A stretch of DNA of 64,000 nt, from the NCBI GenBank assembly GCA_900491605.1, contig UESW01004383.1, forward strand, positions 32,465-96,464. The letters run 5' to 3'. Each line of letters starts with the position of its first letter. Position 1 is the stretch's first letter. The DNA is from Calamus simplicifolius. Lineage: Eukaryota > Streptophyta > Magnoliopsida > Arecales > Arecaceae. The notes beneath the pieces are model-generated. The model saw only the letters and a list, made by a program, of their open reading frames with translations, had not been told where the DNA came from and searched no databases. A program made the position numbers and the translations under genes. Shown piece after piece: positions 1 through 10,824 of this stretch.

Positions 1-492
1 ATCACCCATTGCTATTCACACAGAGCTTCCACGTGGCTTGCCAACCCATTTCTTTTTTGCCAAGATTACGGGTGGTTACCGCTATATTATGAACCGTTGC
101 CGATACTCACGGCATACGTTTAGCAGCCGTAGCCGATCTTAACGGAAGATGTGATTCGGCTGTTATCAACGAAGGGTAAGAGGGACCCCCGAACAGGTAT
201 ATAAGAGCCCGACCTCCAACGAGGAAAGGGGACTCAATCTCTACTCTTTCATTAAAAAATTTCTGTTCTCCAGATCGCTGACTTGAGCATCGGAGGGTCC
301 CCGCCGGAACCACCGTCCGGGACTTTTCTTGCAGGTTTTCGGCTGAAGGAGGCGGTCCCCATCATTCCTGTCGCTTGACGCTCATCAAAATGACCCTTCT
401 ACATCTTCGAGACGGAGACCCCTCTACATCCTTGAAGGTCTGCAGAGATCCCAGCTCGCCCGGCGCTCCTCAAAAGTGATTTGGCGGCAACA
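1..492 (+). mobile_element. Ty3/gypsy LTR, 3' part (solo LTR or 3' LTR)
   Basis: The segment aligns by eye with the 3' two thirds of the element A LTRs at 10000-10767 and 16873-17569. Shared features include the 'gggacc..cgaa..ggtatataa' block with a TATA box at about 198-205, the 'cttgagc(a/g)tcggagggtc' block, the 'gcaggttttcggct' block, and the terminal 'gtgatttggcggcaaca' ending at 492. No primer-binding site follows, so it is not a 5' LTR: it is either a solo LTR or the 3' LTR of an element lying upstream. It is in the same orientation as element A but clearly diverged from it. Confidence 0.8.
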
Positions 493-1096
493 TCATGGTA
501 GCGCAAGCTCTCCATTACGGGGTTTGCAAGTTAAAGTGCTCCTTATTATGATGATCTGGATTGCACGACGAAGCAACATCAATTGTAAAGAATTGATGCC
601 TTTAAAAGTAACATGAAATACACAACTTGCTGGTTAAGTTCCTTATCTAAATAATGGATTCATGGTTCTTGTTTCCAACAGCAACACATTGACAATGAGA
701 AATATGATTGGTTTATAATTTTCAGGGCCAGTAAGTTTCAAGAAGTGGCACAGGTTATGTTCCATGTGTCACCTGCGAGATTAACAAAGTGTAGTTGATG
801 TATCTTTTTTGGAATAGCTACTGAGAGATCGAGCATTTTCTTGAAGTCTGAGGTTGTTGTTGGGGATCTCTGACCTCACAAATGGCTGGTTATAAGATGC
901 TCTGGCTTGGGAAGAAGCGATCATTTTGTTTCTTTGATCAACATTAGTATGCCCAGGACTTTGATTGATGGCATGAAGAATTGGTCATATGTGATGAAAT
1001 GCCATAAATAAGCTCAGCGAAATAAAGTTACATATTATTTATTTTCAAATGGCCATTACAAACAGATCATAATATTCATCACTTGTTAATTTTCAG
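493..1096 (+). other. Intron sequence between the LTR and the first visible CGI121 exon
   Basis: No coding sequence is seen here. The stretch ends in a good acceptor (tttcag, 1091-1096) in front of an exon that starts in phase 2, so it is most simply the 3' part of an intron into which the LTR at 1-492 inserted. Confidence 0.5.
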
Positions 1097-2725
1097 GGAG
1101 CTTCTTGATTCTATGCAGGCTGGAAAGCTAGAACCAGAAGTAGCACTTCTCAATGCATCACTAGTATGTTTTTTTTTTTTTTTTTCATGATATTTATTAA
1201 GAGCATATTCAGATTATTCTGTTGTTGTTTTCTTAATGTTGCAGAATACACTGCTTCTTCCTTTTTATTATAATTGTAAGCTACCTGTAATTTATTCATG
1301 GTAGATATGGTACTGCATACAGCCTTTTGGCTAATGAGCATGAGCAAGTTATAATCTGATGTTTTCACTCATTGATCAGATACCAGATGTCTTCCCTGTT
1401 CTAGCAGCAGCACATAAGGCACTTCTTGCCAAATCAAGGGAATCACTGAGAACACGAACTCTTCATTCGGAGCTAGTTTATAGTTATTCTGGATCTAAAC
1501 ATGTACTGATCTGCTGTAGTTCACTCTTACTTGAACATTTTATGTCAATTATTCTGCATAATATTTACTCTGAAGTGTGCAATTTAATATTTTGCTAGAT
1601 AACAGAATCCTTGAAGAGGTGTGGAATTTCTGATGATACGACCTACATTCTTGCTGCTCGTTTTAGTGCTTCTCATGATGAGGTACCTAGGAATCATTAG
1701 TTCTGTCCCTTTTTTGTGAAATCACTCAGATAACCAGCATGTTAATTGAAAATTGTTTTAACACATGAATATCTGGCACATGTGCTTATTGCATATACTT
1801 TGATGTTGAAAATGAGAGATTGCTCGACATATCACTTAATGTTTATTTTGTAGTGAGCAAATTTACGATAATCTTTGCATTTTACAGAAAATATAATTTA
1901 GAACTGAGCTAAATAGGGAAAAAGATTTATGTAGCTGACTCCATTTAATTTCGAATGAAGGCTTTGTTGTTATTGTTACTAAGAAAACTTATGATAGGTT
2001 TTAGAACTTGAATGGAATTTTATGCCTGCAAATGTAACTAAAATTCAAGTAGCATTGGAGACCTTTTTTAGTTAGTTATGATATATTCTCTGCAAATGTA
2101 ACATCATTTTATGACAATGATGTTTTCTCGACGCCGCAACACAAGCTTTAATGGTTTCAACTGGCGTCTCCCTTCTTGATGTCCAAAAATCGAAACTGGG
2201 GCCACCTTCGTCAATGACATCCTCATGATCTAAAATGAGCGTGTAACTGTTATTAAATAGGCCTCCCTGCCCATCATCTTGGAAGTTCAGTCAGAGCATT
2301 CAAACACATTTATCTGTACATACATTATCCTTTCTTTTAACCATCATATTCTTTCATATGATGTTCCATAATAATTCCATTTGCATTTTGAATTTCCAAT
2401 ACTCTAGTATTCCATTAAAAAAGAATGTCAAACTTTGCTAGATGAAGGATATTGAGGAGCTCATCTGTGGGCAAGAGATAGATCTGGAAGCATTGCAAGG
2501 GAGAGCTAACCATGCACAGATTCAAAAGGTTTGAATTTTGTCGATTTATTTATATATTTATGTGGATCATGTTGTATTCTTCCTCCTCTTGTTTTTCTCT
2601 ATAGCAATAATGATGTTTTTTCTTTCGACCATCTACAGCATTATAAAATATCCCCACAGGAATTAGCAATGTCTTCCCTGGCTGATGCAATCACCTGCAG
2701 GATTGCTGCTCGAGATGCCTCTTGA
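1097..2725 (+). CDS. CGI121: EKC/KEOPS complex subunit CGI121/TPRKB homologue (5' exon missing)
   Basis: This is the small regulatory subunit of KEOPS, the complex that makes the threonylcarbamoyl-A37 modification of ANN-decoding tRNAs; the family binds the PRPK/BUD32 kinase. Five exons are visible: 1097-1163, 1380-1502, 1599-1682, 2442-2528 and 2639-2725 (stop TGA 2723-2725). All introns are GT-AG. Those between visible exons are phase 0, and the first visible exon opens in phase 2. Recognisable blocks in order are ELLDSMQAGKL, IPDVFPVLAAAHKAL, TRTLHSELVYSYSGSKH, ITESLKRCGISDDTTYILAAR and the C-terminal SLADAITCRIAARDAS, matching the order in human TPRKB and plant homologues. No frame break occurs in the visible exons (about 148 codons). 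The first exon, roughly 25 residues, is not seen and probably lies upstream of the LTR at 1-492. Whether the gene is still expressed cannot be judged. Confidence 0.88.
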
Positions 2726-3640
2726 GAATCTTTGAAGATATACATGTAACCAGTGCTATTTATGAATTGCTTGTGGAAAATATATGTTTCATCTGCATGT
2801 CATGCCCAATTCATAACCAGTCTTTTTGTGTGTTCTAAACTGAACTTGGAAGATAGTGCATAAGCATGAAATTGTATATCTGGAAAATCTGAAACCTTTG
2901 GCGATGTCGCCAATACATGATAATTTATCATATTAACTGTACTAACCAGGCTTGCCCTGGTAAAGTTCAAGTTTTCCCATTCATATTTTGGCTTTTGGTT
3001 TGGTTGGTAAGTTGCATCGTGGGGACCATTCCATTGTTATGTTGAGTTGGATTACGGAGACTTCATGGCTATCGATTCCATGACTGGGGACAAACAAGCT
3101 GAGTGGACCTATGTTCACAGTTTCTTCAAACTATCTACCCGTCGATATGCAAAATTTTGGATTTAGAACAATATTAGACTGGGACCTGGTTACCATAGAA
3201 AAGAATTGGAGTGGTAACCGGATATGGCATGGAAATGAGAAGTAGGGAGTGGGGATCAGCATTCCTATCATGTCAGGTGTAAATTGAAGCAAAGAACAGA
3301 AAAAGGAGTACCAATTGTACGTGAACTTAACCAGTCATACATTCGAATGTAATATTATTATATTTATATTTATTTTATTTTATTTGATGTTATTTTTAAT
3401 TTATTTTTACATTTTTAGAATTTTTATTATAATTTTCTTACACAATTTGTTTTCAGTTTTCTATTTTATTAATTGATGCTTGATTTTTCTTTGTATTTAA
3501 TTAATATTTCATTTTTGTAATTTTATTTAATTTCATTTTTTGTTAGTCTTAATCTTATTTTAATTCATGTTTGCATTTTTAATTAACATGTTTTCTTATA
3601 TTTTATTTTATATATTTTTAAATAAATTATTTTTTTTGGT
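2726..3640. other. 3' flank of CGI121 and AT-rich spacer
   Basis: No gene is seen. The first few hundred bases should include the CGI121 3' UTR. From about 3356 to 3640 the sequence becomes very AT-rich with many T-runs (ttttatt-like). This T-rich stretch abuts the 3' end of the minus-strand LINE and could in part be its degenerate poly(A) tail read on the plus strand. Confidence 0.5.
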
Positions 3641-3808
3641 ATAGGCGGATGATCATCAATGTAGGATGAGTCAAACTCGATATATTAGAATATAATATTA
3701 AAAAATGATAAGAGGGCATGGGTCGCTCTGCTTTCAGCTCAAAAAATTAGAGTGGTAGGCCACTCTGGCGGTAATCTAATCAGCTGCTGAGTTGGCTTTT
3801 CGGTAAAT

Positions 3809-5425
3809 GTGCCAAATTTGGGCGCTATAAACTTTCTGGAGTGTAGATCGATTGTCGCAAATCAAGGGAATGGTAAGCAAATGGTTGTTGAATTCCTGAT
3901 GGAGCTAGCAAATATTAGTAATAGAAACTCCTTCAATAATAAGACTACGTGCACCCAGGCTACGAATGACATAGAAGATACCAGCCCATGCAGCATACAG
4001 CTTAGCAAAAGGCACCGAGAAGTTAAGAAGGTCAAACCCTTCAGCCGCCAACATCGCACCATTCGACCCACGAATCACAAAAGCCGATCCAGTACATCTA
4101 CCTCGAACACTCCCATCAAAATTGATTTTGACAAACCCTAAAGGTTCGGGCTCTCAAGATATGAAGATTGTGCGTCGGTGCGCTGCTGAAGCAGCAGAGG
4201 AGTCCCAGAGGCCAGGGCTAGCAGAATTAAGAGCATTCTGATGCAAAATATACTCAGCATATAAGAAGAAGGTAGTCCTGACAACCCTATTGGAAGGAGC
4301 AATCTCATCAGTGAACACGAGCCGATTCCAGGATAACAAAACCTAATAAGCTGTGTAAGCCCTCATAGAACCCGACTGATGGATGCCTCTCCCTATATCC
4401 TGCCTAATCAGGCTCAAAAAAGAGATATGCTGGGAAGTAGAACCATGAACCCAAGGGCGGTCACCTAAAATTTGTCATATCTGTCTCGCTCTGAAACATG
4501 TGAAGATAGTATGGTCAACCATCTCCTCCTCAAGACCAAATAAGGGGCACGTAGGCTAGATGCTCATACCTCTCCCAGAGAGCAGGGAACAGGTGGGAAG
4601 AATGTTCTATGCAAGCTTCCAAATAAATAGCCGCACCCTAGGGTGAATAGGAAGATGCAAATCCATCAAATGCTGAAGATGTGGTACATAAATCTTGGGG
4701 AGGTCCCTCATAGGAGCACGAGACATATAAGATCTCCTTCAGACCCTGATATCAGCGGTAGGGAATGAGAGGAATAAAAAGAATGCGACGATATAGCTCG
4801 TCCCCGAAGAAGCTGACACCACAGAGGAAGACCAGGTAGTGTGATCCTGGGAGATTAAATCAGTAACTCTCATTCCATTAGGAATGCCTGTGCAAACAAA
4901 AGTCGGCCAGCGAGACAGAGGAAGGTTTGCAATCCATATATCCTGAACAACATCTACCGAGGCTCCATCACCAATCATCCATGATATGCTATCCATAATA
5001 GTCGGAGCGTGCCAACAAACCTCTTTCCAGAAAAAGAAATGCCCACGAGTAGGTTGAGGAAGAGAGGAAGAACTCCAGTCTTCGTATTTGGCATGCATGA
5101 AAGAGCTCCACAAACAATGCGGATCAAGCAAAAACCGCATGGCATGCCTAGCAATCAAAACCTTCCTCCTAACAATGAGAGACTGGATCCCAAGCCCACC
5201 CTCAGTAATTGGCAAACAGACAATGTCCCAAGCTAGAAGATGAATACCATAACCATCCTGCATCGAGGCCCAAAGGAAGTCCCGAAAATACCTCTTTATC
5301 TTCCTCAAGCAAATCAATGGATTGGCAGCGTTAGATAAAAGATAGAGAGGAAGAGAAGACAACACCGAGCGTAAAAGAGTAATCCTCGCCATCATAGAAA
5401 GTCCAGTGACCTGCCACCCATCCAA
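3809..5425 (-). pseudogene. LINE ORF2 C-terminus: thumb region, zinc-binding domain and RNase H
   Basis: The 228-codon stretch 5425-4739 (LSMMARITLLRSVLSSLPLY, then GGLGIQSL) is the conserved region downstream of plant LINE RT domains. It is followed, with stops, by the RT-associated zinc-binding region at about 4700-4480 (RVRLFIWKLA, ILPTCSLLSGRG, CPLFGLEEEMVDHTIF, FRAR). The last domain is RNase H at about 4141-3850, with VKINFDGSVRG giving the first catalytic Asp and GSAFVIRGSNGAML after it. The order and spacing fit a plant L1 ORF2, now broken in several places. Confidence 0.78.
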
Positions 5426-5439
5426 GCGATTGCGGACCC

Positions 5440-6664
5440 TCCTCTCTAGGTTGCTGAAGTCAGAGTTTCATGGCAGTCTCCCCGTAATAGGTATCCCAAG
5501 ATAGGATAGCCAATCAGCTTGAACTGGAATACCCATAATTTGCGAGATAGACCCCTTAACTATAGGAGTCGTCTTCGGGCTGAAGCAAATCAAGGATTTA
5601 CTTAGATTAACTTTTTGACCAGAAGCCCGATAATAAGATTGCAAAATGGTGTAAAAATGGTAGCATTACGGATAGTAGTCTTGCCTAGGAGAATGCAATC
5701 ATCAGCAAATAGAATGTGTAAAAGCAAGGGCCCGTGGGGACCCGCAGTGTAGGGGACCAGAGAAGAGCCCTGCCGAGCCTGAGATAGTGCCCGGAACAAA
5801 GCATCGACAGAGAGAATAAACAGGAAAGGAGAAAGAAAGCATCCCTGCCTCAGCCCGACCTCAGAGTAGAAATAATTAGTCTGACCTCCATTAATAAGAA
5901 GAGAGGACGACCGATGAACATATGCCATAACCTAGTCAATAAAAAGCTCCTCAAATCCAAACTCGAGAAGAGTACAACGCAGAAAAGCTAAGCTCAATAT
6001 ATCATAAGCTCTTTCCATATCAAGCTTAACTGCCATGAGACACTGACAACCAGAGGCTCTCTAAAGGTCATGCATGAATTCCTGAGCTAACAGGGTATTA
6101 TTAGTGATACTACGCCCTCTGAGAAAAGCCCCTTGCTCCAGAGAAATGAGGCAAGAGATCACGAATACATACGGAAGACCAAGAGACGTGCACATACCTT
6201 ATATAAGGTAGTGCAGAGGCTGATAGGCCGGTAGTGCTGAGGAGTGGAGGATCAGAGAAAATAGTTTTAGACTAAAAAATAAGCTGGATCACCTACACAA
6301 CATCCTGGCCCACTATACCCCAATAGTGGTGAAAGAATAAAGGTGGGTACCCATCATGGCCCAGAGGCCTTGTCAACTCCAATATCCCATAAAGCCATCC
6401 GAAAGTCCTCCGCAGTAATCGGTCTGATAAGAAGATCATTCTCTACTTCAAAGACCTTGTAGGATGACAAAACAGGGAATCCCTCACCAGAATGCTCAGT
6501 CCATCTAGATTGAAAAAAATGAAAAAGCTGATCCCTAATAATTTGGACATCCTCTTGAAAGTGGCCCTCCTTATCCGCTAAACGCCTGATATGGTTCATT
6601 GCTCGGCGTTTCAAATTAGCCTGGCGAAAGAACCTAGTGTTGCAATCCCCTTCCTTAATCCACT
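5440..6664 (-). pseudogene. LINE ORF2, reverse transcriptase domain
   Basis: The pre-RT block WIKEGDCNTRFF followed by KRRAMNHIRRL is at about 6664-6590, and KASGP near 6360. The catalytic core continues in another frame: GLRQGCFLSPFLFIL (palm entry) and LFADDCILLGKT, with the FADD catalytic motif at about 5709-5698. The FxDD aspartates are intact. Stops and shifts separate the blocks (between 6354 and 5928, and again near 5602), so the enzyme cannot be made. Its role would be target-primed reverse transcription of the LINE RNA. Confidence 0.85.
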
Positions 6665-6989
6665 GAATACGGAACCTTCCTCCAAAAAGTCTCCTATTGC
6701 AACAAAAGAGAGTGGTGAAGAGCCAAGCTGGACCCGAGGGTCGATAGATCAGAATCAGAAAGGAATCCCTCCTGATCCTCTTTGGTCTGCAAAGAAGAAA
6801 TAATATACTCGGTCTGCTTAATTTGCCTCATAATGTCCCCCACCTTCCTTCTATTCCATCTAAAGAGTCCGCGTCTAGCAAGAACCAGCGCCTAGATAAT
6901 CTATAGGTAGCACTCCCTCTGATACATAATCGCCAAACCTAAGAAATGATGGTCCTAGCAGAAGATTAAAATGTCCAGAACTTCTTGAA

Positions 6990-7749
6990 TCTGAATTGCC
7001 TACTCAGCTGATGAGACACATCAGTAGATATAAGAATAGGACAGTGATCGGAGGCAATTCTGGACAGATGAGTGATAGTGGCAAAAGAGAAAAGCTGAAG
7101 CCAATTAGAAGTGGCCATGGCTCTATCCAGTCTTTCCTAGTCAGTACCCTAGCGATTATTATACTAAATGAATTGGGATCCCGAGAACCCCAAATCCAAA
7201 AGGCTAGCTGAAGATATAAAGGTCCTGAACTCAGCTCTTTCTTGGGAACCAACAAACCGCCTACCTCCTTTTTCTTATTAGCCCCCAAAATGCAGTTGAA
7301 GTCGCCTGCAATGAGGGAAGGAAAGCCCTGCGTAAGAAGAGAAAGAATCTCTGCTCATAGCACATGGCAAAGAAGAGAAAGAATCTCTACCCATAGCATG
7401 TGGTGCATCCTAAAGTCAGTGCTGGCATAAATACCCAAAAGGAGCCAAGGACCAAAAAAGTTTCCTCAGAAATGACCAGAGCTACTTGCTGACCACATCA
7501 GTGAAAGGCATCCACTCTGATATTATCATTTTTCCAAAGCACCAAAATACCTCCAGAAAGACCAACTGAGTCAATTGCATAGGAAGCTCAAGATATGAAA
7601 ATCTATCGCCAAAAATGAGCTAGACTAACCCTGACAAGCGAGTTTCCAGCAGGACACAGATGTCAAATATGAAGCTACAAAAGCCTGCCAAAAGAGGAGC
7701 AAAACGATGGTTTCTGGACTCCTCGCACATTCCAAATAAGAATCTTCAT
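6990..7749 (-). pseudogene. LINE ORF2, endonuclease domain
   Basis: The ORF2 start is visible on the minus strand at 7749 with MKILIWNVRGVQKPSF, the N-terminal strand of the exonuclease-endonuclease-phosphatase fold. A C-terminal SDHCPILI block, carrying the catalytic Asp-His pair, lies near 7050-7028 and is followed by RQFRFKKFW. These enzymes nick target DNA to prime reverse transcription. The middle of the domain is shifted between frames, so no full-length domain can be read. Confidence 0.75.
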
Positions 7750-8029
7750 CCAGAGACATGAGTGGGGGGGACCCAACCCTATCCCCAGTTAAATCCTCAT
7801 CAGAATGATCACCGGTTGGAAGGGAACCCTCCACAGGCCCTTGACCCCTACAATCCTCAGTTTGGGACGAATCCATAGCCTCAACAGCATCATCCCGCTG
7901 AATGGCATTCTTAAGCAGAAAGACCGCAGAGTCATGATTAGCCCCTGAGGCATTCCCTAGGCCAGGCCCGTCCTTACGATGAGACTTCTTAGTTTTCGGC
8001 CCAATTAGGGCATCGGACCGCCAAGAGGA

Positions 8030-9209
8030 GTCTAAGGATGCCGAAAAAGTGAAGAAAACTTGTGAACTATCTTTCCCTGCAAGGGGGCTTTTCCTTTTGC
8101 TTTAGTGGTCTTTGATACCACTTGCTGCGACATAGGCTCAATATGCCTCTTGGAAGGGCCAGGATGGGCATCCTTATGGGACTTTGGGCACCCTGACCAT
8201 TTGTCGGAACCCAAACAAGCAAAGGGGTTATGATCACTGCCCTTAGAACTCTCAGGCTGCAATGATTCAGAAGACAAGTTCTCAGTCTTTGGCTGCTGTG
8301 ACCCAGCTACAGTGCCAACAGGCACTGTCACAACAACCCGGCACATAGCACCCTCGGTCCTTGAAGGCATCAGCAACGACTCCGCTCCCTGAACCACTAA
8401 CTCCACTGAAGGAGAAGAGATTGGAGGACCAGCAGAACCCCAGCCAAACTGCCGGCGAGCCACCTTCTTTGGAGCTTGCCACCCATCCAACAAAACAGGG
8501 GAGACGCTGGGAGCAACCTTACCCGCGCTCGAAGGTTGTACCTAAAGGGGCTTCCGACGTTGGATTGCAGCCATCCATGGACCAAATCTGGGACCGAATG
8601 AGAAAAGAGAGGGGATCCGGCACTAACCCATAGGCTCCGGTGAGGTGCAAGGAGCCGCACGAGTCACAGATTCCTTCGAGGTGCTCGTATAAAAATTATT
8701 GCCAGAATGATGCTTTGCTCCCTTGGATTCTCACTCCCGATCAGAGGTGTTTGCTCAAGTCGATGCGAACACAGGCACAAGCGAAACCCTCCCCCCCGTT
8801 TCCTCTTCTTGGTTGATTCATCGGAGAACAAGAACTGCCCAGCCACGGATAGAATTCAGGACAAGATCTCGTCGGTCCAGAATTTAATCGGGAGCTGGGG
8901 CAATCGGATCTAGAGCAGAGTGTTGAGAAGGGAGTCATCCGCAGGGACGAACTCCGGTTGCTACTCTGCAATAGCGATCGGTTGTCCATTGGCAACCCAG
9001 GGACTTTCCAAAACAAGAGTCTTGGCTCGGGAGTCAGTGAACCGGAACATGTAGTGCCGATGAGCCAGAGCAAGAGCTTCAATGTCGCCTAGAACCCCCG
9101 CTCGATAAAATTCCCGGATAATCACCTTCGGTGAAACCCAACGAGAGAGACTCTGGGCAATGATAGCTTGATTCACCCATCTACAAGCTTCCACCTCCAA
9201 CGACTGCAT
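8030..9209 (-). pseudogene. LINE ORF1 (DUF4283-like RNA-binding protein), broken
   Basis: ORF1 proteins of plant LINEs bind the element RNA and usually have a DUF4283 domain, a CCHC knuckle and a variable basic tail. The N-terminal piece (9209-8961) reads EACRWVNQAI..., ...HRHYMFRF and LVLESPWVANGQPIAI, the arrangement expected for DUF4283. Later pieces in other frames (8493-8032) are rich in Ser, Pro, Lys and Gly (for example KTTKAKGKAPLQGK) and look like the variable tail. A clean CCHC motif was not found. The frame changes several times between about 8960 and 8490. The exact end is uncertain; ORF2 starts about 280 bases downstream. Confidence 0.6.
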
Positions 9210-9345
9210 GGAACCTGGACAATGTCCGATACAGTTGTTCCAGTGCTCCTTGCCCCGTCAGACACAGTTGGACTTGGTGCAGAGAAATTTGCCATCGCTT
9301 AGTGAAGATTGATCAAACCCGGCGAAACAGGACATCGGAGATCGG

Positions 9346-9732
9346 GGAAGAAGCTGGTCCGTGCATGAATCTTAAAGCAGGAATTAATATACTTGGATTT
9401 TGCAATTCTCATTTGTCAATATATTTATAATACACAATGTATATTACTTAATAATTTTATTTTTTAATAAGATAATAATTTAGTTGAATATTAATTATAT
9501 TATTTATCTTTTAGACTCCGCACCATAATTACTGATAATTAATCTGTGCCAAGTATATTATTCTTTGTTATCTTTTGTCATGAATATTATCATTCTTTCA
9601 ACTGAAGTAACAGTAATTCCAAGGGAAATATGATTTTTGAGTTTATCAGTCACACCAAATAATAGAATGGGTTCAAAGTTGGAATTTCAATAGTATTTCC
9701 ATGCAACATTTTTTTTTCTTTTTTTTTTTTTA
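9346..9732. other. AT-rich spacer
   Basis: No gene or recognisable element is seen. The stretch is AT-rich with a poly-T run at about 9710-9731, directly in front of the 122-bp tandem duplication. Confidence 0.5.
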
Positions 9733-9999
9733 TGTGGACCCAGAGAATGAAACACCAATGGCTAAATTTAATGCTCTGCATGGACTAGCTTGCGTTTTCC
9801 TTTCGCTGGCAAATCCAACACGAGAGGTGCTCTTCTAGGTTGTTGTTAGTTCTCTGTGGACCCAGAGAATGAAACACCAATGGCTAAATTTAATGCTCTG
9901 CATGGACTAGCTTGCGTTTTCCTTTCGCTGGCAAATCCAACACGAGAGGTGCTCTTCTAGGTTGTTGTTAGTTCTCTGTGGACAGTTGTTAGTTCTCTT
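9733..9999. repeat. 122-bp tandem duplication plus partial third unit
   Basis: A unit starting tgtggacccagagaatgaaa begins at 9733 and again at 9855. The two copies look identical by eye over their whole length. A truncated third start (tgtggaca, from about 9977) and a repeated gttgttagttctc follow, ending exactly at the 5' boundary of element A. The lack of divergence suggests a recent duplication or an assembly artefact. Confidence 0.9.
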
Positions 10000-10767
10000 T
10001 GATGTGGCTGATCACTTCCCAAGACGATGAAGTAACAACCTGCATGGTTCTCGGAGCCAAATAATAATTTGGTGTCCAGTCCCGGCCTTGGCTTTGGCCT
10101 CGGTCGTGAACTTCGTTTCAACTTCAACAGTCCTCGAGCCCCGCCTCGGCCTCGGCATGTTTTCGATCTCGGCCTCGAGTCTTGCCTCGGCCTCGGCATG
10201 TTTTCGGCCTCGGCCTCGAGTCTCGCCTGGGCCTCGGCCTCAAGTCTTGCTTCGGCCTCGGCCTCGAGTCTCGCCATGCTCTCGGCCCATAGTTTCGGTC
10301 GTAGAACCAATTTCGAATATTGAGCCTAGTGATTTAAAACACCTAAGACTGCCACGTAGCCCGCTAACCCACTTTTTACCAAGATCATGGATGGTTAATG
10401 GTAACTATGGGCAGTTGCCGATATTTACGGCGCGCGTTTAGCAGCTATGCGCCCATCTACTATTTACGGAGCCGATCTTGACGGAAGACATGATCCGAAG
10501 GTTATCCACAAAGGATAAGAGGGACCTCCGAATAGGTATATAAAAATCCTGACTCACTAAGAAGGAAAAAACTTAACTTCTAATATCTCTTCTTTACTGC
10601 TGTTCTCCAAACCGCTAACTTGAGCGTCGGAGGGTCTTTGCCGGAACCACCGGTCTGAGACTTTTATTGCAGGTTTTCGGCTATAGGAGGTGGCCATATC
10701 ATCCTTTTGAAGACCCTCAAAGCCCTTCTCTTGCTCGACGCTCTCCGAAAGTGATTTGGCAGCAATA
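10000..10767 (+). repeat. Element A 5' LTR
   Basis: It starts tgatgtggctgatcac and ends ...ggcagcaata, followed by a 3-nt spacer and the primer site. It contains a minisatellite of CCTCGG/GGCCTCGAG units (about 10081-10282) and a TATA box (gtatataaa, about 10537-10545). The terminal dinucleotide has decayed from CA to TA; the 3' LTR keeps CA. Confidence 0.88.
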
Positions 10768-10770
10768 GAT

Positions 10771-10790
10771 TGGCGCGCCTGGAAGGGGGG
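10771..10790 (+). other. Primer-binding site, tRNA-Arg type (element A)
   Basis: The sequence tggcgcgcctggaagggg lies 3 nt after the LTR. It is a slightly mutated version of the site in element B, which matches the complement of the 3' end of plant tRNA-Arg (CCU/UCU type, ...cccctacctggcgcgcca). tRNA-Arg priming is typical of Tat/Ogre elements. Confidence 0.8.
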
Positions 10791-10824
10791 CGGTGATGAA
10801 CTTTTAATTTTTGCAAGAAAAAAG

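Larger units (their letters stand above)
3641..9345 (-). mobile_element. Plant L1-type LINE (non-LTR retrotransposon), decayed
   Basis: Read on the minus strand, the region gives the canonical plant LINE order: ORF1 (about 9209-8030), then ORF2 with AP-type endonuclease (from 7749), reverse transcriptase (about 6664-5440), a reverse-transcriptase zinc-binding domain (about 4740-4400) and a terminal RNase H (about 4141-3809). Every domain is broken by stops or shifts, so the copy is dead. The ends are approximate: the 5' side fades at about 9345, where GC content drops, and the 3' side meets T-rich sequence at about 3640. No target-site duplication could be fixed by eye. The presence of RNase H places it with plant L1-like elements. 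Confidence 0.85.

Noticed and set aside
10069..10441. ORFs of 84-117 codons in the element A LTR
   Set aside because: They come from the CCTCGG/GGCCTCGAG minisatellite and are also open on the opposite strand.
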